64,000 nt of DNA from Acidobacteriota bacterium (GTDB taxonomy: Bacteria; Acidobacteriota; Blastocatellia; Chloracidobacteriales; JADJPF01): NCBI GenBank assembly GCA_016213785.1, contig JACQZQ010000003.1:1-64000 (forward strand), in the 5' to 3' direction. A program made the position numbers and the translations under genes. This document shows positions 1 through 8,718 of this stretch, piece after piece (within the stretch, counting starts at the first letter, position 1; the number at the start of each line of letters is the position of its first letter). The notes below the pieces were generated by a model. That model was given only the letters and a program-made list of their open reading frames with translations. It did no database searches and was not told the DNA's origin.

Positions 1-1
1 A

Positions 2-556
2 GCAGAAAACATCTTAGACCTAAGCGAAAAGACAATCCAAATAGGAGAAATAACCTCATCAGTAAACGATATAGCAGAACAATCAAACCTATTAGCAGTA
101 AATGCAGCAATAGAAGCAACAAAGGCAGGAGAGGCAGGAAAGGGGTTTGGAGTTGTTGCTGTTGAAGTTAAAAACCTAGCTGCTCGTTCTAAAAAAGCTA
201 CTACTCAGGTTCGTTCTATATTGGCTGAAATTCAAAAAGCTGCTAACTCTACTGTTATGGTTACTGAAGAAGGTAGTAAGAAAGTTGAAAATGGAGTCGA
301 ACAAGTTTACCGTATTGGTAATAATATAAAGAACTTACACGAAGTTATAGTAGAATCAGCAACAGCAGCTAAACAAATTGCTTATGCTTCTACTCAACAA
401 GTTACTGGTATTGAGCAAATTACTATTGCTATGAAGCAAATCAATCAAGGCACTAATGAATCTGTTGCTAGCGCTAGACAACAAAAAGCTACTGCTCAAA
501 ATTTAAGCGATTTAGCTACTAGCTTAACTAACATAGTGCAAAGATATCAGTTGTAA
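2..556 (+). CDS. Methyl-accepting chemotaxis protein, C-terminal signalling domain (5' truncated by window edge)
   Basis: The reading frame is open from base 2 and stops at 556, so only about 184 C-terminal residues are visible. They form the cytoplasmic MCP signalling hairpin: a helix leading to a conserved tip (IAEQSNLLAVNAAIEA, then GEAGKGFGVVAVEV and KNLAARS) and the returning helix rich in Ala, Gln and Thr. This tip binds CheA/CheW in known receptors. No C-terminal CheR/CheB-tethering pentapeptide is present. The sensor, transmembrane and HAMP parts lie outside the window. No che genes are nearby here. The first 140 bases use almost no T at third codon positions, whereas the rest is T-rich, an odd internal shift. 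The family call is firm; ligand and membrane topology cannot be judged. Confidence 0.93.
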   Translation, partial: AENILDLSEKTIQIGEITSSVNDIAEQSNLLAVNAAIEATKAGEAGKGFGVVAVEVKNLAARSKKATTQVRSILAEIQKAANSTVMVTEEGSKKVENGVEQVYRIGNNIKNLHEVIVESATAAKQIAYASTQQVTGIEQITIAMKQINQGTNESVASARQQKATAQNLSDLATSLTNIVQRYQL

Positions 557-590
557 AATTTAAGAGTTTTCCTTGTACTTGACAATTCTT

Positions 591-640
591 AAACCCGTCG
601 CAAGCTACCGGGTTTTAACGCGTGTAGATAGGCGGGTTTC
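591..640. repeat. GC-rich REP-like palindromic sequence
   Basis: AAACCC (591-596) and GGGTTT (610-615) form an imperfect inverted repeat around CGCAAGCT, and a second GGCGGGTTT copy follows at 631-639. The segment is far more GC-rich than its surroundings. It resembles dispersed extragenic palindromes and sits directly after the chemotaxis gene, so it may also end that transcript. Copy number elsewhere cannot be seen. Confidence 0.4.
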
Positions 641-1045
641 TTCTCTGGCTTTAGCCGTAACAAAGAGAAAACAAAGAGCTTGCAAAGAAAAACAAAGTAA
701 AGTAAACTACGAGAAATTCAGGCGAAGATACACGTCCTTAGGGAGACGGGATCTTAGGAAGTGTCCTGAAAGTTCACTCAAAAAGCCTATCTTGAAAAAG
801 GTAGGTGTTGCCTCTCTCTATACCGGCGCAGGCCAGGAAAGAGGTGACAGGCAAGTGGCACCGCCCGAATTAGCCGTAGTCCACTAGGGATTCAATGTGG
901 TCGCTCTCACGGGGCAAGGACTGCGAATTTCCATTACACCGGCTCATTCTAAGATCATCAAGTAGCTACACAGAAGCCTCGGTTTCGCCCAAAGAAACCA
1001 TCGCACTTCAGTCCGTGTGGAGTGTCACTTAGGTATTGCAAGGGA
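640..1045 (+). ncRNA. Candidate structured non-coding RNA of unknown class
   Basis: About 400 bases of GC-rich sequence in an AT-rich intergenic region show several strong hairpins on the + strand. They include an 8 bp stem closed by a GAAA tetraloop (786-793 with 798-805), TTGCCT (808-813) with AGGCAA (849-854), AGCCG (872-876) with CGGCT (940-944) enclosing GTAGTCC/GGACTGC (876-882 with 918-924), and GGTTTC/GAAACC (981-986 with 994-999). The GNRA loop favours the + strand. The open frame at 573-887 is Lys/Arg-rich, has no ribosome site and looks like a shadow. I compared it mentally with RNase P, tmRNA, SRP and group I/II intron consensus motifs and found no convincing match. A decayed mobile element is the alternative. 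Confidence 0.45.
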
Positions 1046-1061
1046 AAATCAAATGGTTTTT

Positions 1062-1095
1062 AGTCTAAGGCTGAGTCTAGACTCAACCTTAGACT
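1062..1095. terminator. Perfect 9 bp palindrome with nested 6 bp palindrome
   Basis: AGTCTAAGG (1062-1070) pairs with CCTTAGACT (1087-1095) and the interior GAGTCT/AGACTC (1073-1084) pairs again, giving a long hairpin. It lies between the + strand RNA candidate and the convergent DUF218 gene, the expected place for a shared terminator. The T tract is poor on both strands, so a protein-binding site is also possible. Downstream, an 11-base unit (AGTCTTATTTG) is tandemly repeated at about 1111-1133. Confidence 0.45.
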
Positions 1096-1128
1096 GCATT
1101 TTAGATAAGTTTAAGTCTTATTTGAGTC

Positions 1129-1800
1129 TTATTTTTTAAGGGTTTGATAAGTTTTTCTAAGAATAAAAAATATCCCTGAACCAATTCCTACTATTAACCA
1201 TTGCCACCAATTTAATTTAGCTAAGAAAACAGCTTCGCGCAAACACCACCAGTTTAGGTCTTGATAGCGAGTATGAACACAACGGGCATCAAAAATAGCG
1301 GCAGGAAAATTAGCTAACTCAAAAATTCTTATAGCCCGTTTTTCATGAAAAAAGCTTGTTACTAAAGCTATTGATTTAAAATTTTCTCTTTGACAAATTT
1401 TTGATACTTCTATGGCTTGTTCTTTAGTAGAGGTGCTTATATCTTCATAGAGAATATCTTTTTCCGCTACACCTTGGCTGATTAGAAAAATTTTACTTAC
1501 TTGTGCTTCTGAAGGAGGATTTTTACCTACTCCTCCAGTACAGATAATTTTGGATGAAATTCCCATTTTATAAAGCTCTGCTGCTCTAAGTAAGCGATCT
1601 GAAAGTACAGGAGATGGTTTTTCATTAGGCCATACAGCAGCGCCTAAAACGACTATGGCATCAGCTTTAGGTACAAGGGGGGCAAAATTTTTTGAACGTA
1701 TATCAAAAAAGTAATAAGTTAAATTAATTAGTAAAACAGATAGGATAGATATTAATAAATAAGTTGCTTTGATAAGTTTAGGGTTAGTAAAAAAATACAT
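1129..1800 (-). CDS. YdcF/SanA/ElyC-type DUF218 membrane protein
   Basis: The 223-residue protein has an N-terminal membrane helix (about 12-32), a DUF218 domain and a second hydrophobic segment near the C-terminus (WWQWLIVGIGSGIFFIL). Family hallmarks are visible: ADAIVVLGAAVWPN near residues 47-60, the SDRLLRAAELY helix, and CTGGVG followed by a PSEA segment. The Asp/Glu-rich pocket and the ALVTSFFHEKRA strand-helix match SanA/YdcF proteins. ElyC and SanA relatives act in envelope integrity and peptidoglycan precursor metabolism, but a precise reaction is not established. It is convergent with the RNA candidate and divergent from the exported protein at 2132. Family is sure, function only approximate. 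Confidence 0.85.
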   Translation of the reverse strand: MYFFTNPKLIKATYLLISILSVLLINLTYYFFDIRSKNFAPLVPKADAIVVLGAAVWPNEKPSPVLSDRLLRAAELYKMGISSKIICTGGVGKNPPSEAQVSKIFLISQGVAEKDILYEDISTSTKEQAIEVSKICQRENFKSIALVTSFFHEKRAIRIFELANFPAAIFDARCVHTRYQDLNWWCLREAVFLAKLNWWQWLIVGIGSGIFFILRKTYQTLKK

Positions 1801-2131
1801 TTTAGCCTTCCTAGGTTTTTAATTAACAAATTTTTAGTAATTTCTATTAAAGGCATATTAGTGCTAGGAGATAAAATCTTTTTTGTGGTTAGTACGGAAA
1901 GCTTTAGTTTTTATCCACAAAATTTGTAAAATAAAAATAGGTCACTGGTAAACCTAAGAGCATTTGCTATTAATCTATTTAGCGGATAGACTTTTTAACA
2001 GTTATTTTCATAAAATTTGGCACTACAGTCTAAAATTTTAATCCTTATAAGGATATTTTATATAACTTAGCGTTTTAACACTAAGTTTAAGGAGTAGAAA
2101 AATTTTGCTATAAAGCAAAATTAAAATTCTT
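1801..2131. promoter_or_regulatory. Divergent intergenic region with three palindromes
   Basis: This 331-base gap separates two divergent genes. It holds a perfect 14-base palindrome ATCCTTATAAGGAT (2041-2054), an inverted repeat AACTTAG/CTAAGTT (2064-2070 with 2081-2087) and an 8 bp hairpin AATTTTGC/GCAAAATT (2101-2108 with 2115-2122) just before the ATG at 2132. A Shine-Dalgarno-like AAGGAG (2089-2094) stands 37 bases before that ATG, upstream of the hairpin. Promoter elements could not be fixed with confidence. Confidence 0.45.
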
Positions 2132-2764
2132 ATGAAACGAATTTCAGTACTTTTTCTTGTAGTATTTTTATTTGCTTTTACCTCAATAACTTCAGCACAA
2201 TTTTCTATAACAAAACAATCCAAAGCTGTTTTTTCTGGACAACTCTTGGATGCTAAAACAAATGCCCCTTTGGTAGAAGCACAGGTAGTTGTACGCACAC
2301 AATATAGTGATTTTAAAACAAAAACAGATAGTACAGGTAATTTTATTTTTGAGGTGGATGATAAAGAAGGGCTAAAAAACTTTGTTCTTCTTGCTAACCA
2401 TCCTGATTATCGAGAAAAAGATGTTTTAGGAGTACTAAGACAGGCTTTTAGTGATGGAAAAGCTAAATTTTCTTTGCAGGGCTTAGGTAATACTTCACAA
2501 GCATTTCTAAAGCATAAAAAACAAGAATTTGGTTTAACTTGTGGGCGTAATGGTCAAATTTCTAAAGATGGTCGAATAGTTACTGGTTTTTTAGAATGTC
2601 TACAAAATGAACGTATTTTTACTATTAGTTTTGGAGGAGACGATTTTACTTTAAGAGGAAAAAACGATGTTTCTGTTGAAGTAAATGAAGATAAAGCAAA
2701 AATAGAATGTGTTCGCGAAGAACCTGTAGAAATAGCTGTAAAGGTTTTAATGTATAAACGTTAA
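2132..2764 (+). CDS. Exported protein with carboxypeptidase-regulatory-like domain
   Basis: The 210-residue product begins with a signal peptide (basic MKR, hydrophobic core to about residue 20, cleavage near SAQ). It is followed by a carboxypeptidase regulatory-like beta-sandwich (about 32-95), recognised by FSGQLLDAKTNAPLVEAQV and the TDSTGNFIFEV turn. The remaining 110 residues are not recognised; two cysteines there (CGRNGQ and FLECLQ) could form a disulfide in the periplasm. This fold is typically a structural or binding module on surface proteins. The gene stands alone, facing the giant kinases, and ends in a small terminator hairpin. Export is well supported; the role is unknown. Confidence 0.7.
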   Translation: MKRISVLFLVVFLFAFTSITSAQFSITKQSKAVFSGQLLDAKTNAPLVEAQVVVRTQYSDFKTKTDSTGNFIFEVDDKEGLKNFVLLANHPDYREKDVLGVLRQAFSDGKAKFSLQGLGNTSQAFLKHKKQEFGLTCGRNGQISKDGRIVTGFLECLQNERIFTISFGGDDFTLRGKNDVSVEVNEDKAKIECVREEPVEIAVKVLMYKR

Positions 2765-2789
2765 GCCTCAGCAAAGGCTAGCTTTTTTT
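2764..2789 (+). terminator. Probable rho-independent terminator of the exported-protein gene
   Basis: AGCCT (2764-2768) pairs with AGGCT (2775-2779), with seven Ts at 2783-2789. The stem is short, and the T run overlaps the 3' end of the convergent kinase gene. Confidence 0.45.
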
Positions 2790-5726
2790 CATTTCTTTTT
2801 TAGCTCGCTGTGCAGTTTCATGAGTTGGTAGAAGTTCTATTGCTTTATCAAACATTTCCATTGCTTGACGAGTAAGATTAATTTTTTGATAAAATAGCCC
2901 TAATTCTGCAAAATAATCAGCATTCTTTGGCGATAACTCAATAGCTTTATAAAATTCTTGTTCTGCTTCAGTATAGAAATCTTTCATAAGCGCTAGGCTA
3001 CGAGCTAAATAAATATGATATTCTGCCTCTTGTGGGTCTGCGCTAACAGCAGCTTGAAAAGCCCTACAAGCTTGCCCAAATAAATTGACTTTGTAATATT
3101 CTAACCCTTTTTGAAACCAGGTTTTTGCTGATGCTGTAGCCGTACTACGATTATATGGAGTGTCCTTATTAATAGGCGAATTAGGTAGAACAGGTGTTCC
3201 AAGCCTTTGATTAGTGGGTTTAGTATTATCTTCTATAGGGTTGGCCTTGTAAGCGGGTATCTGTTGATTGCTAGTTTTAGTGTCAGGGTTTTGTGTAGAG
3301 CTTTGACTTAAACTAGTTGATGGATAAGAACTATTTGTATTTGCAACATTTGTTTTAGTTAGACTTGGGTTATTAGTTAAATTGCTATTTGCTATAGTAG
3401 CAGAGGGTTTTGTTAAAGGGGGAAGATTTGTCCTAGGTGGCGTAGGGGGATTTTGATCTACTTTTGGAAATAATGCAGAATTGGTTTTTGGAGTATAAGA
3501 ATTATCTGGGCTAGATGGTTTACTAGGTTTTGTTGTGCGAAATGAAGCATCATATTCTTCTTTAAGTTTGCGATTGGTTAATACATGAAAAGCTTGTGTA
3601 ATACGATCAAAAACTTTATCTAATTCATTTTTTATACTTAAGTTATATTTAGCTAGTTGATTATGACGATCAGGATGGAATTTTTGAACTAAACGAGCAT
3701 AAGCAGTTTGAATAGCTTCTTGGCTAGCATCACGGTCTAACTCTAAAACACTATAATGGCTAGCATTTTGGATATATCTTAAGGTGTTTTCCACTTCATA
3801 GCAAAATTCTGCTGCGCTTTGAACATCCATCTCTGCTTGATTTAATGATTGACTTGAAGCCGTACCACTACCCCCAGTAAAGAAACCAGAAGGTTTTTCT
3901 TTGGTTACTTCTACTACCCATTCAAGAACCCCAACTGAGAGTAGACCATAGACTGTTTTTAGTATTTCTGTTTCTGGTAATCCTCCCATGGTCAAGATTT
4001 CTTCTACCGACATAGGGCGGTCAATTCTAGAAACAACAAAAGCTTGTTTAGGGTCTAGTTTAATAGATTTATAGAGTTTATCAGTGTCATTTGTTAGAGA
4101 GAGTTTACGAGAAAAATCACCAACCCAAGATTTAAGTAGAGAAGTATCTTCTAAACGTTGAAGACCTTGTAAAATTATTTCACTGCATGAAAGAGAAATC
4201 TTAATCTCTTCTTCGGGAGGGGTTCTTTGCCAAAATTTATACTCGCCTTGAGTCCAGTTAAAAAGCGAGTAAACTATGCTAGAAACTTGTTCAATTACAA
4301 GTGAATATAAGTCTGGTTGCTCAAGTACTCCTATTTCTACTAGTGCTGAGCCAAGACGAATCTTCTTTTGCTTCATTATTTCAGATGCTTGGCTAAAATT
4401 TTCTTGAGTAATACGGCCAATTGATAATAAAAACTCTCCTAATCGTTCACTTGTTATGTTACTACTAGCAAAAATTACTAATCCTTTATCTATATAAACT
4501 GTTTTAGTTATATTTCCTGTAGTGCAAACTAAATAGCCGCTTGCTTTTTCTTGAAAAAAGTTTCTTAAAAGAAAAATAATAGAATTTTGAGTTAAGTCAC
4601 CCGTTTGATCTGGAGGGGTATTTAATATTTGCTCTAGCGGTTTAACCTCAAAATCTTCTACTTCTATTAAGGAAAGCTCTTGAGAGTCTGTAGAAAGTTT
4701 AACTTCTATAGGAAGCCCATTAGATAAGCTATCTTCAGCTAATTCTTCATTTGGAAAACAAAGTGTTTCCCCAGTAGTATTAAGTTGTGAGTCTGGTAAA
4801 GGGAGTAGAGTATTAGGAAGAGGTTTACTAGTTAATTTTTCTAGTCTTATTTTAAGTTCTGCTGCACTAGGTAGGCGTTTTTTTGCATCTCTAGCAAGTA
4901 GATCATTTAGTATTTCTCCAAATTCAGGGCTTACATTAACTTTAGACTGCCATTCCATTTGTTGAGTTCTATTATTAAAAAATTGGCTAGGGTGAGTACC
5001 TGTTAAAAGACGAAGTACTGTTGCGCCTGCGGCATAAAGGTCACTTTGTGGTACAGGGTGTCCAAAAATTTGTTCAGGTGGAGCATAGCCTGGCGAGCCA
5101 ATTAAAGTTTGAGATGAATTAGCCCCTCCGCTAGCAACAGCTAAACACACTGCTCCAAAATCAATTAATTGTAAATGTCCATTGCTATGACGCATTAAAT
5201 TTTGGGGTTTTACATCACGATGAACTATTGGAGGGGTACGAGTATGTAAATAGTCTAGAATATCTGCTAATTCTAGTAGTACAAAACGAACATCTTTTTC
5301 AGAAAATATATGCTTATGTTTGTCAATTTCTTCAGCAAGTGTGCTGCCAGGAATAAAATCTTGTACCAAATAGGAATAATCTTGATCTGTAAAATAAGCA
5401 TAGAGCTTAGGTATTCCTGGGTGTTGTAGATTAAGTAGCACTTGGGCTTCACGACGAAAAAGCCGCTCTGCTGTAATTCCCAAATCATCTTCATCCTCAT
5501 TATTTGAAGATTGGCGAGGAGATAATTCTTTTAATATTCTAGGCTCATTAAAACAATCTTGATCATCGATTAAATATGTTGTACCAAAGCCCCCTTTTCC
5601 AACAATCTTTTGGATTTCATAACGATGTCTAACTAAAGTACCAACAAATAAAGAGTGGCAGGTAAGACAACGACCTGTTTCGCTTGGCTTAGGTAAAGCA
5701 CAACGGGGGTTAGAGCAGGTCGGCAT
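2778..5726 (-). CDS. Giant Ser/Thr kinase: zinc ribbon - kinase - DUF4388 - J domain - TPR
   Basis: The 982-residue cytoplasmic protein opens with a four-cysteine ribbon (C4, C9, C20, C23) like that of cyanobacterial kinases. A complete Hanks kinase follows: GKGGFG loop 43-48, Lys66, HRD at 169-171, DFG at 189-191, and a GSPGYAPPEQ activation segment. DUF4388 (PATAN-like) spans about 378-495, a J domain with an intact HPD lies near 655-730, a Pro/Ser/Asn-rich linker follows, and TPR units cover about 868-982. No membrane segment is seen. Known PATAN domains occur in signalling and gliding proteins, and J domains stimulate DnaK; their fusion to a kinase suggests phosphorylation coupled to chaperone recruitment, which is inference. 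It lies downstream of a paralogue of the same architecture. Kinase activity is well supported; targets are unknown. Confidence 0.9.
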   Translation of the reverse strand: MPTCSNPRCALPKPSETGRCLTCHSLFVGTLVRHRYEIQKIVGKGGFGTTYLIDDQDCFNEPRILKELSPRQSSNNEDEDDLGITAERLFRREAQVLLNLQHPGIPKLYAYFTDQDYSYLVQDFIPGSTLAEEIDKHKHIFSEKDVRFVLLELADILDYLHTRTPPIVHRDVKPQNLMRHSNGHLQLIDFGAVCLAVASGGANSSQTLIGSPGYAPPEQIFGHPVPQSDLYAAGATVLRLLTGTHPSQFFNNRTQQMEWQSKVNVSPEFGEILNDLLARDAKKRLPSAAELKIRLEKLTSKPLPNTLLPLPDSQLNTTGETLCFPNEELAEDSLSNGLPIEVKLSTDSQELSLIEVEDFEVKPLEQILNTPPDQTGDLTQNSIIFLLRNFFQEKASGYLVCTTGNITKTVYIDKGLVIFASSNITSERLGEFLLSIGRITQENFSQASEIMKQKKIRLGSALVEIGVLEQPDLYSLVIEQVSSIVYSLFNWTQGEYKFWQRTPPEEEIKISLSCSEIILQGLQRLEDTSLLKSWVGDFSRKLSLTNDTDKLYKSIKLDPKQAFVVSRIDRPMSVEEILTMGGLPETEILKTVYGLLSVGVLEWVVEVTKEKPSGFFTGGSGTASSQSLNQAEMDVQSAAEFCYEVENTLRYIQNASHYSVLELDRDASQEAIQTAYARLVQKFHPDRHNQLAKYNLSIKNELDKVFDRITQAFHVLTNRKLKEEYDASFRTTKPSKPSSPDNSYTPKTNSALFPKVDQNPPTPPRTNLPPLTKPSATIANSNLTNNPSLTKTNVANTNSSYPSTSLSQSSTQNPDTKTSNQQIPAYKANPIEDNTKPTNQRLGTPVLPNSPINKDTPYNRSTATASAKTWFQKGLEYYKVNLFGQACRAFQAAVSADPQEAEYHIYLARSLALMKDFYTEAEQEFYKAIELSPKNADYFAELGLFYQKINLTRQAMEMFDKAIELLPTHETAQRAKKEMKKS

Positions 5727-5888
5727 TATTCAACCTCCAAAATAATATTAGCCTTAAAATCTAGCTTTCTTTAATTTTTTGATTTTTAAGGTAGCTTTAA
5801 GTTTAATCAAAAACAAGACATTATAGATACAAAAAAACAAGAAGGCTAATAAAATAGTCTAATTATATGCAAAACAATGGTTTTAACT

Positions 5889-8582
5889 CTAGTAGAGTTT
5901 TGCTCGCAGTGCTACTAGGTGATAAGGACAAAGATCTAATGCTTTATCAAACATTTTTTCTGCTTGTTTAGTCAAGTTTATGTTCTGATAAAACAACCCT
6001 AATTGTGCGTAGTAATCAGCATTATTAGGAACAATTTCTATAGCTTTAAGGAATTCTTTTTCTGCTTCTTCAGAAAACCCCTTTAACATTGCTAAACAAC
6101 GAGCTAAGTAAATATGGTATTCTGGTTCATCAGGCGCTACCATAGTCGCTGCCCAAAAAGCTCTAGACGCATGTTCAAATTGACCATTATTAAAAAAGGC
6201 TAGCCCTTTTTTTATCCAAGAATATTCTGGCAAGTTTGCTTCATCAATTTCTAAATTAGGTAGGGGAATTGTTAGTTCAGAAGTTGCTCTAGAATTACTC
6301 TTTATTATGTTTTCAGTAACTATTTCTGTTGTTTTTTTATCGTTTTCCTCTTCTATTATTTCTTCTAAAAACTTTTCTTCTTTACTATCATTTTTACTAC
6401 TCTCTTTACTATCTTCTATATTAATTGATAAAATTTTTATAGTTGGTTTACGGTTATTACTTTCTATTAAAATACGGTTGTAATTTGCCCTAGTACGTCG
6501 ATTACTTAAAGTATTGTAAATCTTAGTAATATGCTCAAAAATTATTTCTAACTCTATGTTTACGTTTAATTTATAGTTAACTAATTGAGTATGGCGGTCA
6601 GGATGAAATTTTTTTGCTAATAAAATGTATTTTTCTCTTAATTCATCTTCTTTAACATCAGACTCTATTTCAAAAAATTGATAATAATTAAATTCTGAAA
6701 TAGCTTTAAGTAAATTATCTATTTCATAGCAATATTGTGTAGCGGTTTGAATATCAAAAGCATTAGGAAGTACAGCAGGGCCAGTTAAAACATTGGCAAT
6801 AGCAATATCTGGTTTAGTTGAGTGATTATTTTGATCTGTCCATTCTAATATCCCAACTGCTAAAAGCCCACAAATTGTTTTTAAGGTCTCATCTTCTAGT
6901 AAACCACCTAGAGATAAAATTTCCTCTACAGACATAATGCTATCAAGCCTAGAAATAATAAAAGCTTCTTTTGGTTGGAGATTTAATAAGCGAAATAACA
7001 TTAAAGAATTGCTTGTAGTCGTTAGCTTACGAGTAAAATCACCTAGCCAGGTTTTTATCATATCCGTTGTTTCCATTCTGCGTAGACCTTCAAAAATAAT
7101 ATCAGCAGTAGAAACAGGGATCTTTATAGATTCTTTCTGCGGTTGTGTGGCTTTAACCCCGTATTGACCAGAACTCCAGTCAAACAATGAATAAATAATA
7201 TTTGCTACCTGCGATACAATAAATGGACGGAGTTCTTCTGGAGTAATACAACCTATTTCTATTAATGCAGTGCCAAATCTTAAACCCTGCATTCTCATAA
7301 GCGTTGCTGCTTGTTCATATTCAGAAATACTAATACGCCCAATACGAATTAACATTTCTCCTAATCTTTCACTAGTAAGAGTACTATTAGCAAATACTAT
7401 AGATCCATACTCAAAATATATAGTTTTAGAAATAATTCCTTTGCTACAAATTAACTCACCCGAGAAGCGTTCTTTGTAAAAGCGCTGTAGCAAATGAAGT
7501 ATAGACATTGGTTCTAAATTACCTACTTCATCAGCTAAACGTGCTGTATTAAATTGTTGTGGATCGCTTAATAGGGGATTGCCTTTATCTAAAGGGATTT
7601 GAAAGTCTTGTGTTTCTCTTTCTTGATTTAGTGTTGTTAGAAGTTCATTAGATTCTGCAAGAAACATTTTTACTTCTTTTCTTGGCTTTTCATCTGCAAG
7701 CTCTTGTAAACGCTGTTTTAATTCAGTAGCGGTAGGGATTCTTAAGAGAAAATCTTGGCTTACTAATTGTTTAATTATTAGAGCAAACTTAGGGCTAACT
7801 TGTGTACTAGATTCCCATTCCATTTGTCTAGATTTACTATTAAATAATTGACTAGGGTGAAGTCCAGTAAGTAGGCGTAAAATCGTTGCCCCTGCTGCAT
7901 AAAGGTCACTTTGTGGTACAGGCAATCCTGCAATTTGTTCAGGAGGAGAATAGCCTGGTGAACCTATTAAAGTCCTTTTAGTTGGATTAACTGATTGGCA
8001 AACTGCACCAAAATCAATTAGTAAAAGCTTTCCACGAGCATGACGCATTAAGTTTTGTGGTTTTATATCTCGGTGAATAATTGGAGGGGTTTGTTTATGT
8101 AAATACTCTAGAATATCTGCTAGTTCAAGTAGTATTGTTCTAGCTTCTTTTTCATCAAAAGTTCGTTTATTGTTTTCTACTTCTTCAGCTAGAGTATGAC
8201 CAGGTATAAAATCCTGTACTAAATAAGAATAATTATTCTCATGAAAATAAGCATGTAGCTTAGGTATGCCAGGATGTTGAAGAGATAAAAGTACTTGAGC
8301 CTCCCGCTTAAATAGTCTTTCTGCTGTATCTAAATCATTTTCAAATTCTGAATCAAATAAATCTTTAGATGGTAGATTTAATTCTTTTAGTACACAAGAC
8401 TCATTAAATCTATCTAAATCCTTAGTTAAATAAGTTGTTCCAAATCCTCCACGCCCAACAGTCTGTTTAATTTCATATCGCTGTCTAACTAATACTCCTG
8501 TAACTAATGCCTGACATGTTAAACAACGACCATCATCACTAGGTTTAGGTCGAAAACATCGTGGATTAGAACAATTAGCCAT
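5889..8582 (-). CDS. Paralogous giant Ser/Thr kinase: zinc ribbon - kinase - DUF4388 - J domain - TPR
   Basis: The 897-residue protein repeats the architecture of the neighbouring kinase at 2778-5726: N-terminal CSNPRC...CLTC ribbon, kinase with GRGGFG loop, HRDIKPQN near residue 167, DFG and GSPGYSPPEQ, DUF4388 at about 360-475, J domain with HPD near 658, then a charged Glu/Lys/Ser linker and three TPR units to the C-terminus. All catalytic motifs are intact, so both copies look active. The two genes are in tandem, 162 bases apart, and clearly arose by duplication. They differ most in the linkers and in the length of the region before DUF4388. Substrates cannot be inferred. Confidence 0.9.
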   Translation of the reverse strand: MANCSNPRCFRPKPSDDGRCLTCQALVTGVLVRQRYEIKQTVGRGGFGTTYLTKDLDRFNESCVLKELNLPSKDLFDSEFENDLDTAERLFKREAQVLLSLQHPGIPKLHAYFHENNYSYLVQDFIPGHTLAEEVENNKRTFDEKEARTILLELADILEYLHKQTPPIIHRDIKPQNLMRHARGKLLLIDFGAVCQSVNPTKRTLIGSPGYSPPEQIAGLPVPQSDLYAAGATILRLLTGLHPSQLFNSKSRQMEWESSTQVSPKFALIIKQLVSQDFLLRIPTATELKQRLQELADEKPRKEVKMFLAESNELLTTLNQERETQDFQIPLDKGNPLLSDPQQFNTARLADEVGNLEPMSILHLLQRFYKERFSGELICSKGIISKTIYFEYGSIVFANSTLTSERLGEMLIRIGRISISEYEQAATLMRMQGLRFGTALIEIGCITPEELRPFIVSQVANIIYSLFDWSSGQYGVKATQPQKESIKIPVSTADIIFEGLRRMETTDMIKTWLGDFTRKLTTTSNSLMLFRLLNLQPKEAFIISRLDSIMSVEEILSLGGLLEDETLKTICGLLAVGILEWTDQNNHSTKPDIAIANVLTGPAVLPNAFDIQTATQYCYEIDNLLKAISEFNYYQFFEIESDVKEDELREKYILLAKKFHPDRHTQLVNYKLNVNIELEIIFEHITKIYNTLSNRRTRANYNRILIESNNRKPTIKILSINIEDSKESSKNDSKEEKFLEEIIEEENDKKTTEIVTENIIKSNSRATSELTIPLPNLEIDEANLPEYSWIKKGLAFFNNGQFEHASRAFWAATMVAPDEPEYHIYLARCLAMLKGFSEEAEKEFLKAIEIVPNNADYYAQLGLFYQNINLTKQAEKMFDKALDLCPYHLVALRAKLY

Positions 8583-8718
8583 AACCGTTTCCTGAACTTG
8601 AATAAGGAAATTTCTAATTAATTTGAATTAATTTGGTTTCTTAAGATAATTAATAAACCCAAAATATTAAATTAAGAACATCTGATAATGATCTAGAGTA
8701 AGTCTTTAGGTATTAAAC

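Noticed and set aside
573-887. Open frame of 104 codons after the chemotaxis gene
   Set aside because: It is Lys/Arg-rich with no ribosome site, no recognisable domain, and lies in hairpin-rich GC sequence; it is best read as a shadow of an RNA or repeat.
640-1045. RNase P RNA, tmRNA, SRP RNA or group I/II intron
   Set aside because: The GAGGAAAGTCCGGGC and ACAGAA-GGCTTA elements of RNase P, the T arm of tmRNA, the SRP tetraloop motif and the group II domain V motif were all looked for and not found in convincing form.
2038-2298. Minus-strand frame opposite the exported protein start
   Set aside because: It is antisense to a gene with a clear signal peptide and has no ribosome site or domain.
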